The notes beneath the pieces are model-generated. The model was not told the DNA's origin. It saw only the letters and a program-made list of their open reading frames with translations, and searched no databases. Shown here one piece after another: positions 1-6,874 of a DNA stretch of 14,293 nt (position 1 is the stretch's first letter; each line of letters starts with the position of its first letter). This DNA is from JAFAQB01 sp045808425 (GTDB lineage: Archaea; Thermoproteota; Nitrososphaeria; Nitrososphaerales; Nitrososphaeraceae): assembly GCA_045808425.1 (NCBI GenBank), contig JBJMFM010000160.1, forward strand, positions 1 through 14,293. The letters run 5' to 3'. A program made the translations under genes and the position numbers.

Positions 1-238
1 TTCTGATTTGTTAACTTTGAGCATCTCATTTTCACGTCTTAAACGATTTTCATCATTTATGGTAAGCACATCGATGACAGACGCATAACCCATTTTGTGA
101 TCATTTCCTTCCAGTAATTCCTGTGAGGAGGGTTTAAAATAATGAGCTTTTATGCCGATCTCATGGCCCATTAATTTTTCGACGACGTACAGGCCGTCCA
201 TTCCGATGTTACTGCTGTTACTGCTACTACCGCTATTA
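1..238 (-). pseudogene. C-terminal part of an archaeal tyrosine recombinase (continues past the left edge)
   Basis: Reading leftward on the minus strand, the frame is open from a TGA near 239 to the edge. It carries the last catalytic boxes of the phage-integrase/Xer family: a GMDGLYVVEKLMGHE segment (box with the conserved GH), then IGIKAHYFKP, where the Tyr (codon at 139-141) is the expected nucleophile. It continues as a tail with LLEGND and LTINDENRLRRENEML, typical of archaeal integrases. The arginine boxes and the N-terminal SAM-like domain are absent upstream; instead a Ser/Asn-rich run (SGSSSNSSN) precedes the match and meets a stop, so the gene is 5'-truncated. A related but different recombinase relic lies at 10572-11733 on the same strand. 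Recombinase identity is recognised from motifs; inactivity is inferred from the missing catalytic Arg region. Confidence 0.75.
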
Positions 239-252
239 CATCAAGTTCTAAA

Positions 253-420
253 TCAGTAGAAGTAACGATCTTCCATTACCAAATATTCTGTTTTTATAAT
301 CCTTGTATGCTTTTCCTTTTCTTGATGCTCATTTGCTGTGGTTAAATCATCAAATACTAAGTTGCATTCCTCACACCATGCTGTAAACTTCTTTTTATTA
401 AGTTTAGGATAGCAATTCAT
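253..420 (-). CDS. Small single C2H2 zinc-finger protein, 55 aa
   Basis: A 55-residue frame with ATG at 420-418 and TGA at 255-253. Residues C16, C19, H32 and H38 form C-x2-C-x12-H-x5-H (CEECNLVFDD core, then NEHQEKEKH), a classical C2H2 finger. The rest is basic and hydrophilic, with no membrane segment. A TATA-like box about 22 bp before the ATG suggests a leaderless transcript. It sits 15 bp upstream of the recombinase remnant on the same strand. Single-finger proteins of this size are common in ammonia-oxidising archaea and are usually guessed to bind nucleic acid or protein; the actual partner is unknown. Three other C2H2 fingers occur in this window. Confidence 0.7.
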   Translation of the reverse strand: MNCYPKLNKKKFTAWCEECNLVFDDLTTANEHQEKEKHTRIIKTEYLVMEDRYFY

Positions 421-437
421 ATCTATTTATTTCATTA

Positions 438-446
438 GATATATAG
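438..446 (-). promoter_or_regulatory. TATA box of the C2H2 gene at 420
   Basis: On the minus strand this reads CTATATATC, centred about 22 bp before the ATG at 420, with further A/T-rich sequence upstream. Spacing fits an archaeal promoter giving a leaderless or near-leaderless mRNA. Confidence 0.4.
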
Positions 447-640
447 TCTTAAAGTATATTATATTCGCTGCTAATACTAGCTACTACTAGTCATTCCAAA
501 GTTTGAGTTTTATCAAATCAACATCATGATGCAAAATACATAAAGCTAACTAGCTTGCAATATTAACTTGGTTAAAGATAGCAATTGCAGGCTCTCATGA
601 GCGTGAAAATGGAACACCCTGTCAAATACACTCGTAGGAA

Positions 641-1167
641 ATGGAACATTTGAGCTCAGATATGGAACAGCAACAACAGCTACAATGGAGAAGAGATAAA
701 GTACAACAGCTTTGCAGCAAAGGATACAGCCAAAGAGAGATATCCCAGGTGCTTCAGGTTGGACTGCTACAGTAAACAGAGATATATCATATCTGAGGAA
801 TGAAGCCAAAACCAACATCAAAAGATACATTGACGAGCGGTTGCCAGAAGAATATGGGAAATGTCTTGTTGGACTTACTGCAATAACAAAAGAAGCATGG
901 AATTCAGCACAGAGCACACAAGACAAAAGAGAAAAGATTCAGGCATTGTCATTAGCTGAAGAGTGCTATTCAATGAAGCTAGAATTGCTTACCAATGCAA
1001 CAGTAGTAGATGATGCTATTAGGTTTGTCTTATCTCAGCAATCTAAAGACAAAGAGAAGCTGAAATCATCTTCTAGTGATGAAGATGATAAAGAGTCAAA
1101 TGAGCCAGATTATAATGAAGACAAAGATCAGCTAGAAAAAGAACAAGAAGAGAAACTGGAGAGATAG
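641..1167 (+). pseudogene. Helix-turn-helix protein interrupted by a one-base deletion
   Basis: Two overlapping frames make one protein. The first starts at ATG 641 or 662 and encodes RRDKVQQLCSKGYSQREISQVLQVG, then runs off frame to TAA; the second continues GWTATVNRDISYLRNEAK to the stop at 1167. Adding one A between 763 and 764 (GGACT to GGAACT) gives LQVGTATVNRDISYL, a canonical helix-turn-helix with QREIS as first helix and TATVNRDI as recognition helix. The restored product is 168 or 175 aa: an N-terminal DNA-binding domain (about 10-50), a helical middle containing NAQSTQDKREKIQALSLAEECY-like sequence, and an acidic Ser/Glu/Asp/Lys tail. It is probably a DNA-binding protein of unknown role. 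A degenerate second copy lies at 2875-3190. The lesion could be real or a sequencing error, since the remainder is undamaged. Confidence 0.7.
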
Positions 1168-1347
1168 CAACTGCAACAATAAGAACAAACGCAGCTTTTT
1201 GAATGTCATATGGAAGTAGATTAGTAGTTTAGAAAGAAATGAATATTATTTAGCGATTATAGACTTACTACCTGGGACCAAAGGTGCCAGAGATATATAT
1301 ACACTAAAATATACAAAGTCCTTGATCTGCAATAATAGCTAATAGCT

Positions 1348-1848
1348 ATGAAAACTCTTCTTATTCTGCGTCATGCCAAAGCTGTAAGTAAAGATCCCAG
1401 CTTATCAGATCATGACAGACCATTAGACAAGCTTGGAGAGAATGATGCATTACATATGGGTAAGCTGATAAAAGACAAAGATATAATCCCATCTCTCATT
1501 ATAAGTTCTACTGCACTTAGAGCTAAAACAACAGCAGAGCTTGTAGCTAAAAGATGCAGCTATCAAGGAGATATTGTTCTTAATCAGTCCCTTTATGAAG
1601 CAAAACCAGAAGACTACCTTTCGATACTAGATACACTTCCTGACAAATATAATAGTGTGCTGATAGTAGGACATAATCCAACGGTAGAAGATACAATACA
1701 AATGCTTACAGATTCAGCAGATGTAATAACAATACCATCATGTGTCCTAGCTCATCTCAGTCTATCAATTGAAAAGTGGTCTTACCTTAGTAAAAGTAAA
1801 GTAGAACAACATAATGTGGTGCTAAGGGAAATAATACAACCCAGATAA
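1348..1848 (+). CDS. sixA: SixA-type phosphohistidine phosphatase
   Basis: 166 aa, the usual size for SixA-like members of the histidine phosphatase (phosphoglycerate-mutase-like) superfamily. The N-terminal LLILRHAKA holds the catalytic R8-H9 pair; R58 (STALRAKTTAE) and H109 (IVGHNPTVED) supply the other phosphate-pocket residues, and E84 in SLYEAKP is the likely acid. It is soluble, with no signal peptide. Family members remove phosphate from phosphohistidine on signalling proteins, but the substrate here is unknown and no histidine-kinase phosphotransfer gene is in view. ATG is chosen because the family begins right at the first beta strand; an A/T-rich TATA-like stretch lies at 1291-1313. 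It is convergent with the aldo/keto reductase, 117 bp away, and a T-rich stretch at 1859-1871 may end transcription. Confidence 0.88.
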   Translation: MKTLLILRHAKAVSKDPSLSDHDRPLDKLGENDALHMGKLIKDKDIIPSLIISSTALRAKTTAELVAKRCSYQGDIVLNQSLYEAKPEDYLSILDTLPDKYNSVLIVGHNPTVEDTIQMLTDSADVITIPSCVLAHLSLSIEKWSYLSKSKVEQHNVVLREIIQPR

Positions 1849-1965
1849 GTTTCTGTGTCATTTTATTATTTGAGAGACATGTTTGAATTCTTTAATAGCT
1901 ATTATAGAATTGATGTGACTATTAAGGAACAACTTAGTCGGCACTCTTCAGTCAAACGCGTTAGA

Positions 1966-2796
1966 CTAATCCAAGAACACTGTTTGCAAATTCTCATTCA
2001 GTGAATCTAGAAATTTCATATCCTCTGCTCTGACCTCGAAATCAAATACCTGACTATTCTCTAGAATCCGCTCTTCATGTATAGATTTGGGGATAACTAC
2101 CAAATTGTGCTGTAAACTCCATCGTATCAGGATTTGTGCAGGAGTTTTGTTGTCATATCTTTTTGCTATATTTACAATAGTTGGATGGTTAAGTCGCTTA
2201 CCTCTTGTTAATGGACTATATGCTTCAAGCTGAATACCATTGTTCCCACAGAACAATAACAAATCCTTTTGATATAAAAATGGATGAAATTCTACTTGGT
2301 TCACTGCAGGTATAATATCTGAGTCATTAATGATTTGTTTTAGGTCATCGATTGAAAAATTACTCACTCCAATTGCTCTAGCTTTGCCCTCTCGTAGTAG
2401 GTGAACCATTGCTTTCCATATCTCGATGCTATTATTGTTGACGCCATGTACTGGCCAGTGGATTAAATAAAGATCTATATATGTCAAACCAAGGCGCTGC
2501 AAGCTTTGTTTGCAAGCTTTTATGGCATAGTCATATCCTACCTGATCGGTGTTCCACAGCTTAGTAGTGATGAATACTTCCTCTCTTGGGATATCGCTTT
2601 CGAGTACAGCCTTTCCTACATCTGCTTCATTACCGTATATGTAGGCAGTATCGATGTGTCGATATCCAATATTCAATGCATACCTGACTGCACGCTGTGT
2701 TATCCTACCAGGCGGTGACTGGTATACTCCAAGGCCAAGTCTTGGAATTTCAACTCCATTAGTGAGTCTGATACTAGATTGTATAGTAAATAGCAT
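1966..2796 (-). CDS. Aldo/keto reductase, 276 aa
   Basis: NAD(P)H-dependent reductase of carbonyl compounds, of the 2,5-diketo-gluconate-reductase-like AKR group. The full (beta/alpha)8 barrel is present: GVEIPRLGLGVYQ at the N-terminus, GYRHIDTAYIYGNE (catalytic D49 and Y54), FITTKLW (K79), LIHWP (H113), then GVSNFS, NQVEFHPF, EAYSPL and a cofactor-phosphate region VVIPKSIHEERILEN. The frame extends to an ATG at 2826, but that codon overlaps a TATA box (2825-2832), so the ATG at 2796, giving MLFTIQSS, is the better start and matches normal AKR N-termini. It is cytoplasmic. Substrate cannot be told from sequence. Genes on both sides are unrelated, so it is probably monocistronic. Confidence 0.93.
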   Translation of the reverse strand: MLFTIQSSIRLTNGVEIPRLGLGVYQSPPGRITQRAVRYALNIGYRHIDTAYIYGNEADVGKAVLESDIPREEVFITTKLWNTDQVGYDYAIKACKQSLQRLGLTYIDLYLIHWPVHGVNNNSIEIWKAMVHLLREGKARAIGVSNFSIDDLKQIINDSDIIPAVNQVEFHPFLYQKDLLLFCGNNGIQLEAYSPLTRGKRLNHPTIVNIAKRYDNKTPAQILIRWSLQHNLVVIPKSIHEERILENSQVFDFEVRAEDMKFLDSLNENLQTVFLD

Positions 2797-2824
2797 ACTT
2801 CTTGCAATCATCCGGTTACAAGAC

Positions 2825-2832
2825 ATTTATAG
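2825..2832 (-). promoter_or_regulatory. TATA box that fixes the aldo/keto reductase start
   Basis: The minus strand reads CTATAAAT here. Its centre is about 32 bp from the ATG at 2796 and overlaps the upstream in-frame ATG at 2826, which therefore cannot be in the transcript. Predicted transcription start near 2802, leaving a leader of only a few bases. Confidence 0.5.
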
Positions 2833-2874
2833 ATTGTAAATTGTGCATTTTGTGTTATCCCTAAGGAAATATCA

Positions 2875-3190
2875 TATGACAGCCACGATATACAGAAAAG
2901 CACAAAAATGCCTTGGACTAGAATCACAATAGAGACATAGAATACAGCACAAAATACAGAAGATAAAAGAGAAAAGATATAAGCATTGTCTTTAGCAAAG
3001 GATTGCTATTCTATGAAACTCGATCTATTAACTAATGCTACTGTAGTTGATGATGCTATCAGGTTTGTATTTGATAGGTCAAAAGACAAGCTAAAATCAT
3101 TGAACAGCGGTAATGAAGACAGAGATCAGCTAGATTAAGAGCAAGAGGAGGAAACCAGAGAAATAAACCAAATAGCAAACCAGGTTTTCT
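2875..3190 (+). pseudogene. Decayed second copy of the helix-turn-helix family gene (3' part)
   Basis: From about 2900 the DNA follows the middle and end of the gene at 641-1167, both at base level and as protein: NTAQNTEDKREKI, then ALSLAKDCYSMKLDLL, TNATVVDDAIRFVFDRSKDK, and an acidic tail with NEDRDQLD. It is clearly dead: TAG replaces the Trp codon before NTAQ, TAA interrupts after REKI, TAA follows QLD, and the 5' portion carries small deletions. The DNA-binding half is missing altogether. No start codon or promoter is associated. It lies about 2.1 kb from the better copy in the same orientation, with sixA and the aldo/keto reductase between, so it is either a tandem-duplication remnant or an independently inserted paralogue. 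Confidence 0.75.
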
Positions 3191-3300
3191 AAACTCATAG
3201 ATAATAAGACATCCTTGAAAGCAGGAATCTCAGGGCACAGGAAAGTCATATCACTATAGATTCATTTAAAGTCATCGACTTGATAAAAATACGATAAAGA

Positions 3301-3540
3301 TGCAAACATACCAAGCAGATAGAGAGATATAGATTGTACATAGATCATCATGTTACTGATCAAACATCAATATTATGATTTATTGAAGACAATTGGCTTG
3401 GAGGGCAACGAATTGGAGATTATTCCCTTGATGAAAAAGCTGGTTCTATTGTTGGTATGTTTGACTTTGACCATGTACATAAGCCTGTAAGCAACCTCTT
3501 CTTAGATTCTAGTACAGGTATGCCTATTTTAAGTAGATAA
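3301..3540 (+). pseudogene. Relic of a phospholipase C/acid-phosphatase-type phosphoesterase C-terminus
   Basis: An open stretch with one in-frame TGA (3376-3378) reads YIDHHVTDQTSIL, stop, FIEDNWLGGQRIGDYSLDEK, then AGSIVGMFDF and FLDSSTGMP to a TAA at 3538-3540. The order DH-x-TDQ-S-L-FIE-NW followed by GSI-MFDF matches the C-terminal end of the alkaline-phosphatase-superfamily phosphoesterases (PF04185, phospholipase C/acid phosphatase type). Everything upstream of about 3301, including the metal-binding core, is missing, so this fragment cannot be active. The family assignment comes from remembered motif order, not an alignment. No start codon or promoter was seen. Confidence 0.6.
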
Positions 3541-3673
3541 TCAATAACTATTTTGTATTGTTGACAGGAGAAGGAACAGAAAAGAAAAATAATTGGGTGT
3601 CTCTTCTATCACTTTTTTTCTTTATTTTATAAACCCAAGCATTAACCAATAATAATTCATATTATGTCCTACC

Positions 3674-4270
3674 ATGTTATGTACAACTAGTCAAAGAAAC
3701 ATGTCAGAAGATGGCTATGATGATACAGTAGTAGTCCAAGGTGATGTTGGGGAGACAATGCAGGTAGAAGAACGAAAAGAAGCAGAAAAGAAACAAGAGA
3801 GACAACAGCAAGAAGAAGAGAAAAGAGGAGAAGAAGGAAAAGAACTACAAGCAGACGATGAACTAAAAGAAAGGGTGGTAGCAAGACAAGAAGAAAAGGG
3901 CAAAGGAGAACTATCAGCAGCAGCAGCAGAAGATGAAGATGAAGATGAAGATGAAGATGAAGATGTTACTGATTCTAAATTACTAGCAAGCCAACAAAGA
4001 AAAAGAACAAAGAAAAATGTAAAAAAAGGTTCAATTTCAAAGCAAAAAGAAGAACAACAACCAAATTTATATGATTTATCAAAGCAACTTGAAAATCACA
4101 CGAAGCAATTATCTAGGATGGAAAGTATAGTTGAACAGTTGCCAAAGTATCTAAAAAACGCAGATGCTCAGTCAAAGGTAATAAAGCAGATTAATTCCTC
4201 AATGAATCAATTACAAAGACAGATAGGTCAGATTCAAAAAAATATACAAAAGAAAGGCAAGCAAAAATAA
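3674..4270 (+). CDS. Highly charged coiled-coil protein with an Asp/Glu repeat
   Basis: 198 aa from ATG 3674; the ATG at 3701 (MSEDGYDD, 189 aa) is at least as good, and neither has a clear ribosome site. No enzyme motif is present. From the N-terminus: a short acidic lead, a long Glu/Lys/Gln/Arg-rich stretch (about residues 30-85), an Ala run, six Glu-Asp pairs encoded by six perfect GAAGAT units, a lysine/arginine patch (QQRKRTKKNVKKG), and a C-terminal heptad-like helix (about 130-198) with regularly spaced Leu, Ile and Met. Composition implies a largely disordered, soluble protein with a C-terminal oligomerising coiled coil. Function unknown; an architectural or nucleic-acid-associated role is only a guess from the basic patch. 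Confidence 0.65.
   Translation: MLCTTSQRNMSEDGYDDTVVVQGDVGETMQVEERKEAEKKQERQQQEEEKRGEEGKELQADDELKERVVARQEEKGKGELSAAAAEDEDEDEDEDEDVTDSKLLASQQRKRTKKNVKKGSISKQKEEQQPNLYDLSKQLENHTKQLSRMESIVEQLPKYLKNADAQSKVIKQINSSMNQLQRQIGQIQKNIQKKGKQK
3929..3964 (+). repeat. GAAGAT hexamer repeat, six perfect copies
   Basis: Six uninterrupted GAAGAT units encode a Glu-Asp repeat inside the charged coiled-coil gene, directly after a short CAG run coding for alanines. In frame, so copy-number change would alter length without breaking the protein. Confidence 0.9.
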
Positions 4271-4291
4271 TAGCGGATCTACTTTTGATCA

Positions 4292-4301
4292 GTTTTATTT
4301 T
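4292..4301 (+). terminator. T-rich stretch after the coiled-coil gene
   Basis: GTTTTATTTT lies 22 bp after the TAA at 4270. Archaeal intrinsic termination uses such T-rich tracts; no hairpin is needed or seen. Confidence 0.3.
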
Positions 4302-4394
4302 GCTGATTGTCTAGTCATTATTAATAATAACAATAATGACAGTCACAATAACTATTCCGTAGTGAGACTAATATTAATCTCAAAGATACAAAGA

Positions 4395-4553
4395 TTAAAA
4401 TTTCTTCACTGTTTCCATGTCTTGTATCTCTAGATCATCTTTTACTATATTGACATCATGGTCTTTTTGAGAGCAACAAGTACAGCGTGCAGTTTCACAT
4501 TCTATTGCTGCTTCATGGTTACAGCGTCTACAATTACAAACTATCCTATTTGA
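4395..4553 (-). pseudogene. Cysteine-rich small protein, start lost or shifted
   Basis: An open frame of 52 codons ending at TAA (4397-4395) encodes VCNCRRCNH, then IECETARCTCC and a tail DLEIQDMETVKKF. Nine Cys/His residues follow the pattern C-x-C-x2-C-x-H-x5-C-x4-C-x-C-C-x4-H, exactly as in the intact gene at 6875-7051, so the two are paralogues. No ATG, GTG or TTG lies in frame before the first Cys; the frame closes at TGA 4556-4554. An ATG in the neighbouring frame (MIK, 4557-4555) would join in frame if one A of the AAA run near 4548-4551 were removed. It is therefore a pseudogene, a gene with a sequencing error, or one using an unrecognised start. Metal binding is inferred. Confidence 0.5.
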
Positions 4554-4666
4554 TCATCAACATAACCATGAATATACACTTAAAAAGATATGGATATGAG
4601 TAAATTTTATCATATAGTGTAATTATCATCTATAACTTTTTTATTCTTATCTTGGCAGCTACAAAT

Positions 4667-5773
4667 ATGGTCAAAGAAGATAAGGAATCTCAACTAATAG
4701 AATACGGAGATATATTTTTCTTCTACAGGCCTAAAGTCGGTACTGAAGAAGTAGAAGATATTGGAGATGTACAAAGGTTTTACATGATCACCTCTCCAGA
4801 AGAGAAAGGGAAAAAGCACGGTAATAATGATATTTACAGACTTTTCTTAGTTGGGCAAAAACAATTACCCGAAATTGTTGAAGGCAAATCTACTTCAAAA
4901 GAAAGGAACTGGGCTTTAAATGTACTTACAACTTCAAATCCAGATGATATTCATAAAGAATTAGTTGCTGCCGAATATAAGACAGAAACCAGAGGCAAAA
5001 GAAGAGTTGCAGCCGCCATACCAGCTGGGGAAGGCAAGTATTCAATTGTTAAACATGTTGGTCATACAGAGTTAGCATATTTGTTAGAGCTTCCAGAAAT
5101 ACCAGGTCCTACGCAGAGAGAGTTTGAGATAAAGAAGGAAGCCAGCTATATAATATCAGTAAAGAATCCTGAAATTAAAGTACCTGGATTTGCTGCTTTC
5201 TCTGAGGATAAGAAACCAAAATATTCTAAACACTTGATAGAAAAATTTGGAGATAGAAGATGGATAAATGTTGAAGATCCAGAACTACTCAATTATGAAA
5301 ATACGCAACTGTTGTTGGTTGGAGCAAGAAAAAAAGATGTTGAAGAAGAGCTTGGTATTGATATAGACGAACAAAACGAAACTGAGAGGAGTGCTGACAT
5401 TTTCAAAGAATTAAAGATAAAAAGAGAACAGATCCCATTAAAACCTCTGCTTAAAGGAGAATTTCCACAAAAGGAGGAAATTCCTATGGCGCAGGAAGTA
5501 AAGCAACTATCACCTGAAGAATCTCCTGGAGCAAGGGGAGGGAAAATAGGTGGAAAGGCTGCTGCTACTAAAGCAGCTTCAGCTGCTGCAATAGCAAAAT
5601 TACTATCAGGAATAGATTTTCCAAAGGATAAAAACAAGGTTATAAGTTATGCTGAGAAAAATAAAACAAAATTAGATGAGCCAGAACAAGCAATTAATAC
5701 TTTAAAGGAAATACCAGATAGGACATATCATAATATGGTAGAAATAGAAAAAGCATTAGGAGAAATAAGATAG
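4667..5773 (+). CDS. Conserved protein of unknown function with a C-terminal DUF2795 domain
   Basis: 368 aa from ATG 4667. A TTG at 4652 is in frame but lies too close to the TATA-like TATAACTTTT (4631-4640), which favours 4667. The N-terminal two thirds form a globular region (EYGDIFFFYRPKVG, YRLFLVGQKQLPEI, KYSIVKHVGHTELAYLLELP, YIISVKNPE, LLLVGARKKDVEEELGIDI), alternating beta-like and helical; I recognise it as a conserved hypothetical family but know no function. After a charged linker and a Gly/Ala-rich hinge (GGKIGGKAAATKAASAA), residues about 300-368 match DUF2795: AIAKLLSGIDFPKDK, then a helix, IPDRTYHNMVEIEKALGEI. The same hinge plus domain is repeated in the next gene 38 bp downstream, so the two probably act together. 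Confidence 0.8.
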   Translation: MVKEDKESQLIEYGDIFFFYRPKVGTEEVEDIGDVQRFYMITSPEEKGKKHGNNDIYRLFLVGQKQLPEIVEGKSTSKERNWALNVLTTSNPDDIHKELVAAEYKTETRGKRRVAAAIPAGEGKYSIVKHVGHTELAYLLELPEIPGPTQREFEIKKEASYIISVKNPEIKVPGFAAFSEDKKPKYSKHLIEKFGDRRWINVEDPELLNYENTQLLLVGARKKDVEEELGIDIDEQNETERSADIFKELKIKREQIPLKPLLKGEFPQKEEIPMAQEVKQLSPEESPGARGGKIGGKAAATKAASAAAIAKLLSGIDFPKDKNKVISYAEKNKTKLDEPEQAINTLKEIPDRTYHNMVEIEKALGEIR

Positions 5774-5778
5774 GATAG

Positions 5779-5801
5779 GATAAATAAAAAAATAAAGGTG
5801 G
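5779..5801 (+). promoter_or_regulatory. TATA box and GGTGG site for the zinc-finger/DUF2795 gene
   Basis: GATAAATAAAA (5779-5789) is centred 27 bp before ATG 5812, and GGTGG (5797-5801) lies ten bases before it. No comparable signal precedes the downstream ATG at 5878, so the original start is 5812. Confidence 0.45.
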
Positions 5802-5811
5802 TTGAAAATAA

Positions 5812-6384
5812 ATGTCCCAATTTACTTGCAGTATATGAGGCCAAGGTTTTGAACAAAAATCTCGTTTAGACAGACATATGGCTACTTCCCATCCACCACA
5901 AGCACCTTCAGCAGCAGATGTTGAAAAAGTATTGTCTGGGATACAATATCCAAAGTCAAAGCAAGATTTAGTGCAATACGTATCCCAAAAAATATCAACT
6001 GTTGGGAAAGATCTTTTTAGTTTGATAAAATCTCTTCCATCCCGCACTTATAGAGATTCTGCTGATGTTGCAGTAGCATTAGGTGAGTTAAAGAGTGGAA
6101 AGGAAGTAAGAAGTGAAAAGGAAGTTGAAGCAGCAGAACAACCTAGCAAGAAAGGTGGAAAAGTAGCTGCTACATCATCTATCTCTGCAGCCACTATTGC
6201 AAAAGTTCTATCAGGAATAGACTTTCCAAAGAGAAAAAATAGCATAAAAGAATATGCAAAGAAGAAGGTATCTAACATCGAAGTTGAAGATCCAAACACA
6301 ATTTTGGACATAATAGATAAGCTTCCAGATGGAGAATATAATAATATGGCAGATGTAGAGAAATCAGTTGGTAGCGTAATATGA
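5812..6384 (+). pseudogene. C2H2 zinc-finger plus tandem DUF2795 protein with TGA at the second zinc Cys
   Basis: From ATG 5812 the frame encodes MSQFTCSI, TGA (5836-5838), then GQGFEQKSRLDRHMATSHPP and on without a break to the stop at 6384. Counting TGA as residue 9 gives C6-x2-[9]-x12-H22-x4-H27, a textbook C2H2 finger whose second Cys is the stop; TGC or TGT to TGA is a single change. The rest carries two DUF2795 domains: AADVEKVLSGIQYPKSK to SRTYRDSADVAVALGEL (about 33-88), and, after a GGKVAATSSISAA hinge, TIAKVLSGIDFPKRK to LPDGEYNNMADVEKSVG (about 123-188). Translation could restart at ATG 5878, giving a 168-aa DUF2795-only product. It follows a DUF2795 gene by 38 bp. The gene is either freshly inactivated, truncated to the downstream product, or read through. 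Confidence 0.75.
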
Positions 6385-6417
6385 TAATATAAAGACCATA
6401 AGAAGACTCTTCCGATA

Positions 6418-6435
6418 CTTTATTTTGTTTATTTT
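6418..6435 (+). terminator. T-rich stretch after the DUF2795 gene pair
   Basis: A run of T with isolated A and G bases begins 34 bp after the stop at 6384 and before the convergent small gene at 6512-6664; a plausible archaeal T-tract terminator. Confidence 0.3.
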
Positions 6436-6511
6436 GCTACAAAACAATAATGAGTTTTTTGTTAGTTTCCTGAAAAGTATTATTATTGTTACTCTGCATA
6501 GAGTCTATGTC

Positions 6512-6664
6512 TTAGCTTTGGTTTTGTCTTATCAGAGCTTCTAATACTTGTTGTACATTATAGATATCAGTAGATATTTTTCCGTTAATCCTATGTTGTA
6601 AATATTTTTGCCTTTCATATAATTTTTCGTATCTAAGAGTCAACTTGCTACTATAATGAGGCAT
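6512..6664 (-). CDS. Small basic hypothetical protein, 50 aa
   Basis: ATG at 6664-6662, TAA at 6514-6512. The product is rich in Lys, Arg, Tyr and Gln (MPHYSSKLTLRYEKLYERQK at the N-terminus, then YLQHRINGKIST and VQQVLEALIRQNQS) and looks like two amphipathic helices. There are no cysteines, signal peptide or membrane segment. It lies between the DUF2795 pair and the cysteine-rich gene at 6875, on the opposite strand. I do not recognise the family; protein-like composition is the main support, and a chance frame cannot be excluded. Confidence 0.4.
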   Translation of the reverse strand: MPHYSSKLTLRYEKLYERQKYLQHRINGKISTDIYNVQQVLEALIRQNQS

Positions 6665-6874
6665 TATGCTGTTTAGATAAATAAATACATCTTATGTTAC
6701 GAAGGCCAATACAACCTATGCGTGCTATCAAGAATATATTTTATACTCTTCTAAAATAATGTACGAGAAATCTTCGGTTTGTACTATGAACCACTATTGA
6801 TATCGAGCACGTTATGACAAATTAGATTAGAAGAGTTAAATTCCTTGTAGTTAATATCAATATGTACATTCACA

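Noticed and set aside
546..926. 126-codon minus-strand frame
   Set aside because: Antisense to the helix-turn-helix gene, whose reconstructed protein is far more plausible; hydrophobic composition is a shadow of Gln/Glu/Lys codons.
3687..3903. Two minus-strand frames of 62-65 codons
   Set aside because: Leu/Ser-rich mirror images of the Glu/Lys-rich coiled-coil gene.
5293..5637. 114-codon minus-strand frame
   Set aside because: Lies entirely antisense to the DUF2795 protein; Ser/Phe/Pro-rich shadow with no motif.
5836..5838. TGA as a selenocysteine codon
   Set aside because: Selenocysteine is not known in this archaeal lineage, zinc fingers do not use it, and I looked for but did not find an obvious SECIS-like hairpin; nonsense mutation is simpler.
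5878..6384. Simple 168-aa DUF2795 protein as the native gene
   Set aside because: Kept only as a possible restart product; promoter signals and a nearly complete zinc finger lie upstream in the same frame at 5812.
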